Source: Methanobacteriota archaeon
GTDB taxonomy: Archaea > Methanobacteriota > Methanobacteria > Methanobacteriales > Methanobacteriaceae
DNA length: 18,885 nt
Assembly: GCA_023436175.1 (NCBI GenBank)
Contig: JAEZKE010000132.1
Span: 1-18,885, forward strand
Direction of reading: 5' to 3'
Position 1 is the first letter of the stretch. Each line of letters opens with the position of its first letter. The notes under the pieces are model-generated. The model was not told the origin of the DNA and ran no database searches. It was given only the letters and a program-made list of their open reading frames with translations. This document shows positions 1 to 6,715 of this stretch, piece after piece. The position numbers and the translations under genes are program-made.

Positions 1-348
<348 letters not shown>

Positions 349-564
349 ATTTTAGAAGATTCCTTCTGAAATTCAAGGAAACTTTAGTTACAAAAATTTA
401 AATTTTTGCAGGCTATCAAAATTTATAATTTTGATGTTTGCAAAACTCTCGAAAATTCTTTGAATTTTCGGGGCATAGAAAATCGGAGATTTTCGAAAGC
501 TTCGATTTTTGGGAGCCCTCGAAAACTCCGTTTTCGGGGCCGAAGAAACTGTGTTTCCTCTGGT

Positions 565-635
565 TAGAAAATACGAAGCATGCAAATCTGGAAGATTTGC
601 TGCGTCAAAAACTTCGTTTTTGACAGTATTTTCTA
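565..635. repeat. Nested inverted repeat: outer stem enclosing two hairpins
   Basis: The 10-nt arm at 565-574 (TAGAAAATAC) is perfectly complementary to 626-635 (GTATTTTCTA). Between them lie two more perfect hairpins, 582-600 and 604-624. The three stems together predict a three-way junction in RNA or an extruded cruciform in DNA. Confidence 0.75.
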
Positions 636-642
636 AAATTCT

Positions 643-739
643 TTGAATTTTTGGAGCCTTCGAATACGGAGTATTCGGGGCATCGAAAATCATTGAATTT
701 TTGGAGCCTTCGAATACGGAGTATTTGGGGCATCGAAAA
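643..739. repeat. Tandem direct repeat, period 50, inside the hairpin array
   Basis: Copies at 643-689 and 693-739 are 47 nt each and differ at one base (C at 676, T at 726). Each contains the ggagcc linker, the CGAATAC-gga-GTATTYG hairpin and the ggggcat linker. The single difference turns a G-C pair into a G-U pair, so the stem can still form in RNA. Confidence 0.9.
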
Positions 740-854
740 GCTTTGCTTTTCGATAGTGCAAAACTTTAGTTTTGCTAACTTTCAGTTTTGCAACCGTGAA
801 AAATCGAAGATTTTTCACATGCCCCCCAACACGATGTGTTCGAGGGTTTCCCAA

Positions 855-878
855 CTTTTTTATTTTTTTCTATTTTTA
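855..878 (+). terminator. T-rich transcription termination region after the hairpin array
   Basis: Successive T-tracts of 6, 7 and 5 bases lie directly after the last hairpin (828-840). Archaeal termination commonly occurs at such oligo-dT tracts, so transcripts from top6A or from the array probably end here. Confidence 0.6.
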
Positions 879-980
879 TACCACTAATCCATCTGAGAAT
901 TTCAAAACTTTTTATTTTTGAGATATTGAATCAGATACATTTAAATTAGTTAACAATAAACTGAATTTAAACTTGAGTAT

Positions 981-995
981 TTTTAAATATATAAA
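981..995 (+). promoter_or_regulatory. TATA box of moaA
   Basis: The A/T run TTTTAAATATATAAA is centred near 987, about 26-27 nt before the ATG at 1014. This is the archaeal TATA-to-start distance, so the moaA transcript may be leaderless. It favours the ATG at 1014 over the TTG at 1005. Confidence 0.55.
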
Positions 996-1013
996 ATTCA
1001 ACTGTTGATAAAA

Positions 1014-1943
1014 ATGCCAGCAACCGATAAATTTGAAAGACCAGTATTTTCACTTAGAATTTCAATAACCAACCGCTGCAACGTGAGATGCTTTTACTGT
1101 CATCACGATGGTATACTTCCACAAAGCTATGAGATGACTCCAGATGAGATATATAGAGTTTCAAAAGTAGCAGCAGATATTGGTGTTAGAAAAATTAGAC
1201 TCTCAGGTGGAGAGCCGTTGATAAGAAATGATATTGTTGAAATTGTTCAGAAGATATCAACTATTGGATTTAAAGATATAGCTTTGACAACTAATGGAAC
1301 ACTTCTTGGAAAATATGCGGAACAATTAAAAGCTGCTGGCCTTAATCGTGCCAATGTAAGTTTTGATACACTTAATCCAGAAACTTATAGGTTTATAACT
1401 AAAAAAGATTATATTGAAAAAGCCAAAGACGGAATTAAAAAAGCTTCAGAAGTAGGACTTTATCCAGTTAAAGTAAATATGGTAGTTATGAAAGGGATCA
1501 ATGACCATGAGATATGGGATATGTTCCAGTTTTGTAAAAAAAATAATGCAATACTTCAACTTATAGAGCTTTTAAAAACAGACAACCAATCTAATTCCGG
1601 ATTTTTTAAGGAATACCATTTCAAAATGGATGAACTCGAGGAAGAACTTACCCAAAGAGCAGATGAAATTAAAATAAGACAATTTATGCAGGACAGGAAA
1701 AAATATTTCATTGAAGATGGTGAAATCGAAGTTGTAAAACCAATGGATAACACTGAATTTTGCAAAAATTGTACACGAATTAGAATAACACCTGAAGGTA
1801 AAATTAAACCATGCTTACTTCGAAATGATAATTTAGTTGATTTAATAGAACCAATGAGACGTGGATATTCTGATGAAAAGCTTAAAAAATTGTTTTTAGA
1901 TGCAATAGCAAATCGGGAACCATTCTTTAGAGATAACTGCTAA
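1014..1943 (+). CDS. moaA: GTP 3',8-cyclase MoaA (radical SAM, molybdopterin biosynthesis)
   Basis: Radical SAM enzyme that, with MoaC, turns GTP into cyclic pyranopterin monophosphate, the first step of molybdopterin/tungstopterin synthesis in the cytosol; methanogens need this for formylmethanofuran dehydrogenase. From the ATG at 1014 the protein has 309 residues. The SAM cluster motif CxxxCxxC is C22, C26, C29 (CNVRCFYC), followed by the SGGEP motif that binds SAM. The second, substrate-binding cluster is C250, C253 and C267 (CX2CX13C), which separates MoaA from other radical SAM proteins. The chain ends in RDNC and lacks the C-terminal Gly-Gly tail seen in many bacterial MoaA. An in-frame TTG at 1005 would add three residues, but the TATA spacing and lack of a Shine-Dalgarno site favour 1014. 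No other molybdopterin gene is nearby. Confidence 0.92.
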   Translation: MPATDKFERPVFSLRISITNRCNVRCFYCHHDGILPQSYEMTPDEIYRVSKVAADIGVRKIRLSGGEPLIRNDIVEIVQKISTIGFKDIALTTNGTLLGKYAEQLKAAGLNRANVSFDTLNPETYRFITKKDYIEKAKDGIKKASEVGLYPVKVNMVVMKGINDHEIWDMFQFCKKNNAILQLIELLKTDNQSNSGFFKEYHFKMDELEEELTQRADEIKIRQFMQDRKKYFIEDGEIEVVKPMDNTEFCKNCTRIRITPEGKIKPCLLRNDNLVDLIEPMRRGYSDEKLKKLFLDAIANREPFFRDNC

Positions 1944-1960
1944 TTAGTGATCTAAAGAAT
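1922..1960 (+). other. Inverted repeat spanning the moaA stop codon
   Basis: ATTCTTTAGA (1922-1931) is perfectly complementary to TCTAAAGAAT (1951-1960), with a 19-nt loop that contains the TAA stop at 1941-1943. It may be a 3'-end hairpin of the moaA mRNA. No strong T-tract follows at once, so it is not a typical terminator. Confidence 0.5.
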
Positions 1961-2200
1961 AAAATATGTTATAAGTACATGAAATGTAAATAATGTGTAT
2001 ACTATATAACTTAATTCTTTGATATTTTTAGTCTAAAGGTGAATTAATTCTAAAAACATCAATATAAATCAAGTTACAGCCCATTCTATTTTTCCTCAGG
2101 ATTATTTAAAGGAATATTCTCTTTAAATTACATATTTGAAAATTAAGCTAATTTGATTTATCTATTTTAATGAAAGCATAAATAAAACAAATATAAAATC
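1961..2200. other. Gene-free A/T-rich spacer between moaA and hxlB
   Basis: Together with its flanks this makes about 310 bases without a gene. I see no ORF with a start and ribosome site, no tRNA, and none of the triloop hairpins of 391-850. A T-rich run near 2086-2094 could end moaA transcripts. Confidence 0.5.
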
Positions 2201-2202
2201 AT

Positions 2203-2213
2203 AAATATTTATA
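2203..2213 (+). promoter_or_regulatory. TATA box of the hxlB-gap operon
   Basis: The A/T run AAATATTTATA is centred near 2209 and predicts a transcript start around 2236. That leaves a leader of about 19 nt carrying a GGTG ribosome site at 2246-2249, five bases before the ATG at 2255. Confidence 0.5.
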
Positions 2214-2254
2214 ATGCCAAAAAATATACTAGAAGATGTAAAACTGGTGTTTTT

Positions 2255-2791
2255 ATGTTAAGGCTCGTACTTGAAGAGATAACGTCACATGTAAAATCCA
2301 TGGATATTGACGATGAGGCCAGAATACTCATGGAAAAATACCTACAGGATGCCTCAAAAGTATTTATATGTGGTTTTGGAGAATCCGAGCTTGTAGGAAA
2401 AGCTTTTGCTTCAAGGCTTAGTGAAATTCGCCGGGATGTTTTTGTTATTAGTGAAACTATAGTTCCTGAGATCAACATCGGGAACGTTCTTATAGCTATT
2501 TCTGGATCTGGGGAAACGGAACCAACTTTAACCATTACAAAAAAAGCAGCAGATATTGGTGCAAAAATTATATCTATAACTTCTTTTCATGATTCACCGC
2601 TTGCCCAGATATCTGATGTTGTAATTGAAATACCAGGTAGAATAAAAGCAAAAACCAAAAATTATATAGAAAGAAGAGTAGCAGGTGAATATGAGCCATT
2701 AACACCTTTTGGCGCGCTATTTGAGATATCAGCAATGATATATCTTGAAGGCATCATTGCAGAACTTGCAAACAAGGAGGTCAATTTATGA
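2255..2791 (+). CDS. hxlB: SIS-domain sugar-phosphate isomerase, 6-phospho-3-hexuloisomerase (HxlB)-like
   Basis: A 178-residue single SIS-domain protein, matching in size the archaeal 6-phospho-3-hexuloisomerase family (MJ1247 is about 180). Those enzymes interconvert fructose 6-phosphate and hexulose 6-phosphate, and with hexulose-phosphate synthase run in reverse to make ribulose 5-phosphate. The SIS core shows at residues 36-56, 67-72 (SETIVP, like GETTTP) and 80-89 (the phosphate-binding AISGSGET). The C-terminal PFGALFEISAMIYLE resembles the family's PLGTTFEETALIFLD. Odd: the family's Gly-Arg-Ser-Gly segment reads GESE here (residues 42-45), so the substrate may differ. The stop overlaps the ATG of gap (ATGA), so the two genes are co-translated. 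It could instead be another SIS isomerase; the fold is certain, the reaction less so. Confidence 0.75.
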   Translation: MLRLVLEEITSHVKSMDIDDEARILMEKYLQDASKVFICGFGESELVGKAFASRLSEIRRDVFVISETIVPEINIGNVLIAISGSGETEPTLTITKKAADIGAKIISITSFHDSPLAQISDVVIEIPGRIKAKTKNYIERRVAGEYEPLTPFGALFEISAMIYLEGIIAELANKEVNL

Positions 2792-3804
2792 AATCTGTTG
2801 GTATAAATGGATATGGAACAATAGGTAAAAGAGTAGCAGATGCTGTTTCTGCCCAGGATGATATGAAAATTGTTGGAGTTACCAAACGAAGCCCTGATTT
2901 TGAGGCCAGAATGGCTGTAGAAAAAGGTTATGATCTCTACATAAGTGCTCCTGAAAGAGAAAGTTCCTTTGAAGAAGCAGGTATCAAAGTAACTGGAACT
3001 GCAGATGAACTATTTGAGAAACTGGACATAGTTGTTGACTGTACTCCTGAAGGAATCGGAGCTAAAAATAAGGAAGGAATATATGAAAAATTAGGCTTAA
3101 AAGCAACATTCCAGGGTGGGGAAAAACACGACCAGATAGGACTTTCATTTAATTCATTTTCAAATTATAACGACGTAATAGGTAAAGATTATGCAAGAGT
3201 TGTGTCATGTAATACCACAGGACTTTGTAGAACTCTGAATCCAATAAATGATTTATGCGGAATTAAAAAAGTAAGGGCGGTTATGGTAAGGAGAGGGGCT
3301 GACCCATCACAGGTTAAAAAGGGGCCGATCAATGCTATAGTTCCAAACCCTCCAACAGTACCATCACACCACGGACCTGATGTTCAAACTGTAATGTACG
3401 ATCTTAATATAACTACCATGGCATTACTGGTGCCAACAACTTTAATGCACCAGCACAACTTGATGGTTGAGCTTGAATCTTCAGTTAGCGTGGACGACAT
3501 AAAGGATAAACTTAATGAAACTCCAAGAGTTCTGCTGCTAAAAGCTAAAGAAGGTCTTGGTTCAACAGCCGAATTTATGGAATATGCAAAAGAGTTAGGA
3601 CGTTCAAGAAACGATTTGTTTGAAATAGGAGTATGGGAAGAGTCTTTAAACATCGTGGACGGAGAACTCTATTACATGCAGGCAATTCACCAGGAATCAG
3701 ATGTAGTTCCTGAAAATGTGGATGCAATAAGGGCTATGCTTGAAATGGAAGATGATTCATCCAAATCCATCGAAAAAACTAATAAAGCTATGGGAATCCT
3801 TTAA
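2788..3804 (+). CDS. gap: Glyceraldehyde-3-phosphate dehydrogenase, archaeal type (phosphorylating)
   Basis: Converts glyceraldehyde 3-phosphate and 1,3-bisphosphoglycerate with NAD(P), working mainly in gluconeogenesis in methanogens. It has 338 residues, the normal length for the archaeal type II enzyme. The N-terminal Rossmann motif is GINGYGTIG (residues 5-13). The catalytic cysteine is C141 in SCNTTGLCR, with the archaeal stretch FQGGEKHDQIG just before it and MVRRGADP and PTVPSHHGPDV in the catalytic domain. A strong Shine-Dalgarno site, AAGGAGGTCA, lies at 2774-2783 inside the end of hxlB, and the start overlaps the hxlB stop. Pairing with an HxlB-like gene links triose-phosphate flow to hexose/pentose-phosphate supply. 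A hairpin overlaps the stop codon and is followed by a T-rich run. Confidence 0.95.
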   Translation: MKSVGINGYGTIGKRVADAVSAQDDMKIVGVTKRSPDFEARMAVEKGYDLYISAPERESSFEEAGIKVTGTADELFEKLDIVVDCTPEGIGAKNKEGIYEKLGLKATFQGGEKHDQIGLSFNSFSNYNDVIGKDYARVVSCNTTGLCRTLNPINDLCGIKKVRAVMVRRGADPSQVKKGPINAIVPNPPTVPSHHGPDVQTVMYDLNITTMALLVPTTLMHQHNLMVELESSVSVDDIKDKLNETPRVLLLKAKEGLGSTAEFMEYAKELGRSRNDLFEIGVWEESLNIVDGELYYMQAIHQESDVVPENVDAIRAMLEMEDDSSKSIEKTNKAMGIL

Positions 3805-3839
3805 TATAAAGGATATAAATCCCCTAAATTTTTCTTTTA
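3796..3839 (+). terminator. Terminator of the hxlB-gap operon
   Basis: ATCCTTT (3796-3802) pairs with AAAGGAT (3808-3814) around a 5-nt loop and overlaps the gap stop codon. The T-rich run AAATTTTTCTTTT follows. Confidence 0.6.
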
Positions 3840-3840
3840 T

Positions 3841-3942
3841 GCCCCAAAATTCTATGAATTTTTGGCACTTGATAAACCAAATGTTTTGCAGTTGTGAAAA
3901 TTTTATTGATTTTCACACACTCAAAAACACTTTGTGTTTGAT
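3841..3942. repeat. Modular hairpin element (short copy, related to 391-850)
   Basis: It contains AAAATTC-tat-GAATTTT (3846-3862), a 9-bp stem at 3893-3901/3909-3917 (TGTGAAAAT/ATTTTCACA) and AAACAC-ttt-GTGTTT (3925-3939). The order and text match the long copy: GTTTTGCA, three spacer bases, a GTGAAAA hairpin, a short spacer, then an AACAC-NNN-GTGTT hairpin (785-840 there, 3883-3938 here). The first hairpin with its tail TTGG corresponds to 635-654. The rest of the long array is missing here. Like the long copy it sits after a gene and before a terminator. Confidence 0.75.
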
Positions 3943-3972
3943 GGATGTATAAACATTTAATTATGAAAACAT

Positions 3973-4006
3973 GCAATAGTAATCCAGTAACTATTGCTTT
4001 CTTTTT
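3973..4006 (+). terminator. Hairpin plus T-tract after the short repeat copy
   Basis: GCAATAGT (3973-3980) and ACTATTGC (3990-3997) form a perfect 8-bp stem with a 9-nt loop, followed by TTTCTTTTTG. It is the second terminator-like site in this gap; the hairpin element lies between the two. Confidence 0.6.
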
Positions 4007-4036
4007 GAATAAGGCATATTATAGAGCAAATTAACT

Positions 4037-4046
4037 ATATTTATAA
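4037..4046 (+). promoter_or_regulatory. TATA box of the ubiA-family gene cluster
   Basis: TATTTATAAT predicts a transcript start near 4067 and a leader of about 44 nt. A weak GTGAT ribosome site at 4102-4106 precedes the ATG at 4111. Confidence 0.45.
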
Positions 4047-4110
4047 TAACTTAATTGCTAAATTATTTGATAAACCTAAAAAATGATATTTCAGACTTAC
4101 AGTGATATGA

Positions 4111-4989
4111 ATGATAAAAGAACTCCTAATTTCAATGCGTCCGAAGCAGTGGTATAAAAATTTAGTTATATTCATTGGAATTGTCTTTTCTCTAAAACTT
4201 TTAAATTTAAACCTCTGGATTGATGTAATTGCTGCATTTGCAGTTTTTTGTGTGATTTCAGGATGTTTATACATAATAAATGATATTATTGACGTTGATA
4301 AGGATAAAAATCATCCAAAAAAACGTAATAGGCCAATTGCATCAGGTAAATTAAAAACAAACAATGCATGGATATCTGCAGTCATACTAATTGTAGCAGC
4401 CTTTGGAGTTTCATATTTAATTAACATCTGGTTTTTAGCTTCAGCAGTGGCATTTTTCCTGTTAATATTGATTTATTCCCTGTTACTGAAACAGCTCATC
4501 ATAGTAGACATGATGATAATTTCTGCAGGTTTTGTTATAAGAGCCATTGCAGGATGTTTAGCAGTTGGAGTGCTTGTATCCCCATGGCTTATAATTTGTG
4601 CATTCCTTCTTGCACTATTTTTAGCAATTGGAAAACGAAGACATGAGTTAGTTATATTAGGAAAAAATGCATCGAATCACCGTAAGATTTTAGACGGTTA
4701 TTCAACTGAAATGCTTGATCAAATGATGAATATAACTACCAGTGCATTAATCATGTCTTATTCCATTTATACATTCTTTACAGGCAAAATATACATAATG
4801 ATTACAATTCCATTTGCATTCTACGGCCTCTTTAAATATATATACATGGTTCATGCTGAAAATTTTGGCGGAGAGCCGGAAATGTTGTTTAAAGACAGAG
4901 GAATGTTACTCAGTATGGTATTATGGGCAATTTTAGTTATAGCCATACTTTATGGAAGTTCAATATCCCGACTTTTAGGAGTATTTTAA
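4111..4989 (+). CDS. UbiA-family prenyltransferase, polyprenyl-phosphate phosphoribosyltransferase (DPPR synthase)-like
   Basis: A 292-residue membrane protein with about eight or nine transmembrane segments. The first aspartate motif is NDIIDVDKD (57-65), followed by NHPKKRNRPIASG (67-79), the signature of the decaprenyl-phosphate phosphoribosyltransferase branch (mycobacterial Rv3806c type) rather than of archaeal DGGGP synthase. The second active-site region is KRRHEL (175-180) and DGYSTEMLDQ (195-204), also typical of that branch. Such enzymes move 5-phosphoribose from PRPP to a polyprenyl phosphate, giving a lipid-linked pentose donor on the cytoplasmic side. The next gene begins 2 nt after the stop. 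The following genes (GT-C-like enzymes, a phosphoesterase, a flippase-like protein) fit a lipid-sugar pathway. The acceptor lipid and the final sugar are not known. Confidence 0.8.
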   Translation: MIKELLISMRPKQWYKNLVIFIGIVFSLKLLNLNLWIDVIAAFAVFCVISGCLYIINDIIDVDKDKNHPKKRNRPIASGKLKTNNAWISAVILIVAAFGVSYLINIWFLASAVAFFLLILIYSLLLKQLIIVDMMIISAGFVIRAIAGCLAVGVLVSPWLIICAFLLALFLAIGKRRHELVILGKNASNHRKILDGYSTEMLDQMMNITTSALIMSYSIYTFFTGKIYIMITIPFAFYGLFKYIYMVHAENFGGEPEMLFKDRGMLLSMVLWAILVIAILYGSSISRLLGVF

Positions 4990-4991
4990 AC

Positions 4992-6698
4992 ATGTTAGAT
5001 ACATTTCAGTTAAATCACTACAGTTCAAAAAAGATTGATATCATCATTTCAGCGGTTCTATTCCTTTTAGTATTGATAACAAGGATTCCTTTTGTAAGTA
5101 AATACTTATATGAGTGGGATTCTGTAAACTACGCACTTGGATTTGAGAATTTTGACATTGTACATCATCAACCCCACCCCCCAGGTTATATATTTTATGT
5201 AGGCCTTGGAAAAGCAATAAACACATTTCTCAACGATCCAAACACCACAATGATCATTATCAGCATCTTATTCAGCATTATTACAGTCATATTGATATAT
5301 TTCCTTACCAAACAAATGTTTTCAAGACAGTTTGCAATTGTAGCAGCGTTATTACTTGTATTTAACCCATTATTCTGGTATTATGGAGAAATAGCAACCA
5401 TTTATCCAACTGAAGCATTTCTTGCTACTGTTGTTGCTTATCTGTCTTACCAGGTTTTTAGAGGAAAAGAAAAATTTTTCTACCCATCCATCATTGCTTT
5501 AGGTCTAGCCGGAGGATTCAGACAAGATTTAATCATTTATATGTTTCCATTATGGTTCTTTTGCGTTTTTTACCATAAAAGAGAGCCAAATAGATTATTA
5601 AAAGCCATAATAGTGCTGATTCCATCTGTTTTAGTGTGGGTTATTCCCACAATGATATTTTCAGGAGGTATTGAACAGTACTCCCAGGCTTCAAGCACAT
5701 TATATAAAATAGCGTTCCCAAGATCATCGATACTCTTTGGATCGACTATTGTCAATAAGCTTACAGCAGTTGGTTCATACTTTACATGGTTAGGACTCGC
5801 CCTAACTTACTCTGGAATTATCATAATGGCACTATTCAATAAATATGTTGGAAAGGGCCCTCTACATGTATTCCGAGAAAATATGAGAGATTACAGAGTC
5901 ATATTTCTCCTATTGTGGTTTTTAACCCCATCCATTATGTATTTACTTATACATCTAGCCAAACCAGGATATATGCTCGTATTTATCCCAGTATTAGCTA
6001 TCGTGTTGGCATATTTTGTTAAAGGACTATCTTATAGCCTAAGTTCGAAATTTGATAAATACAGCCCTAAAAAATGGCTTACAATAGTACTTTCATTAGT
6101 TATTTTGTTTAATATAGCATATTTCACAGTTCCATACAATATAAATGAAGAAAAACTGTGGGAAACTCCAATAAGCGAGTTAAATAACTCATCCATACAG
6201 GAAAAATTATTATGGGGACTGGACATGGGATTTATGTCTACTCACGAAAAAATTAACGCTAACGACCAGAGTACTCAAACCTATCTTAACGCAATATCCC
6301 AAGTGCCAGGATCTAATTCTAACAATACTATAATAGTTATGGGAGAAATTACCCGCGAAAATGAAGGATTTAATTGGAGAAAAGCCATGTATTACTTGCC
6401 AGATTATCAAGTTTATTATTTAATAGAAGCAGACCATTTTATAACTTCTGAATGGTATGCTAAAAACCATACCAACACCTGGCTGCCGTCTAATCTATTT
6501 AAAATCAGAGTAAATAGTTCCACACAAAAAATAATATGGGTAATCAGTAACCAATCCGCGTATTTCCCTCAGATAACATCACAAATCTCAGTAAAAACTA
6601 TAGATCTACCTGATGGTCTAAAACTATACTATTCAGACGTTAATGAAACACAAATTAAGAACAATGAACTGGTCTTCAACGGACCTGAACAATATTAA
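4992..6698 (+). CDS. Membrane glycosyltransferase, GT-C / GT39-like
   Basis: A 568-residue polytopic protein with about ten hydrophobic segments in the N-terminal two thirds and a hydrophilic, probably extracytoplasmic C-terminal domain (about residues 370-568). The first outer loop carries EWDSVNYAL (41-49; D43 is the expected acidic active-site residue) and HQPHPPGY (59-66), motifs of GT39/DUF2723-type enzymes that use polyprenyl-phosphate sugars as donors. The start is ATG 4992, because AGGAG at 4977-4981 lies 10 nt before it. An in-frame ATG at 4923 would overlap the previous gene by 67 nt and add a polar, non-conserved lead. It follows the ubiA-family gene by 2 nt, so the two are surely co-transcribed. 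The acceptor (S-layer protein, pseudomurein or lipid) cannot be told. Confidence 0.75.
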   Translation: MLDTFQLNHYSSKKIDIIISAVLFLLVLITRIPFVSKYLYEWDSVNYALGFENFDIVHHQPHPPGYIFYVGLGKAINTFLNDPNTTMIIISILFSIITVILIYFLTKQMFSRQFAIVAALLLVFNPLFWYYGEIATIYPTEAFLATVVAYLSYQVFRGKEKFFYPSIIALGLAGGFRQDLIIYMFPLWFFCVFYHKREPNRLLKAIIVLIPSVLVWVIPTMIFSGGIEQYSQASSTLYKIAFPRSSILFGSTIVNKLTAVGSYFTWLGLALTYSGIIIMALFNKYVGKGPLHVFRENMRDYRVIFLLLWFLTPSIMYLLIHLAKPGYMLVFIPVLAIVLAYFVKGLSYSLSSKFDKYSPKKWLTIVLSLVILFNIAYFTVPYNINEEKLWETPISELNNSSIQEKLLWGLDMGFMSTHEKINANDQSTQTYLNAISQVPGSNSNNTIIVMGEITRENEGFNWRKAMYYLPDYQVYYLIEADHFITSEWYAKNHTNTWLPSNLFKIRVNSSTQKIIWVISNQSAYFPQITSQISVKTIDLPDGLKLYYSDVNETQIKNNELVFNGPEQY

Positions 6699-6715
6699 AC
6701 CGTTAGGAGTTAAAA

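Larger units (their letters stand above)
391..850. repeat. Modular array of short triloop hairpins (long copy)
   Basis: This stretch has no gene and is built almost entirely of short perfect inverted repeats. Stems I could verify: 391-408 (no loop), 415-435 (loop tat), 450-470 (ttt), 478-494 (gga), 520-536 (tcc), 545-557 (tgt), 582-600 (gga), 604-624 (ttc), 635-651 (ttt), 661-677 (gga), 732-754 (ttt, 10-bp stem), 758-775 (tt), 796-818 (gaa, 10-bp stem) and 828-840 (gat). Several are framed by ggagcc on the left and ggggc or ggggcat on the right (511-541, 653-683, 703-733). A T-rich tract follows at once, which suggests the array is transcribed, perhaps as the 3' UTR of top6A or as a separate RNA. 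A shorter relative lies at 3841-3942. I know no name for the family; function is unknown. Confidence 0.85.

Noticed and set aside
388..693. Open frame on the - strand (101 codons) with recurring SKAPK/SAPK/YAPK segments
   Set aside because: The periodicity comes from the linkers and palindromes of the hairpin array, which create mirrored open frames on both strands. There is no ribosome site or promoter, and the protein has no recognisable character.
643..739. A CRISPR array, suggested by 47-nt repeats at 50-nt period
   Set aside because: Only two copies are present and the gap between them is 3 nt, so there are no spacers. No cas genes are nearby.
651..887. Open frame on the + strand through the array and into the T-tracts
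   Set aside because: It simply translates the 50-nt direct repeat and then the T-rich terminator (a Phe/Tyr/Leu-rich end). No start signal supports it.
2071..2082. 12-mer AAGTTACAGCCC shared with 18699-18710
   Set aside because: Roughly ten identical 12-mer pairs are expected by chance in a window of this size, and the contexts do not match.
3740..3952. Open frame overlapping the end of gap and the short hairpin copy
   Set aside because: It begins inside gap in another frame and continues through the repeat; the coding signal belongs to gap.
4923..4991. Longer N-terminus for the first GT-C-like protein, starting at ATG 4923
   Set aside because: It would overlap the ubiA-family gene by 67 nt, while a proper AGGAG site precedes ATG 4992, directly before a plausible N-terminus and first membrane segment.
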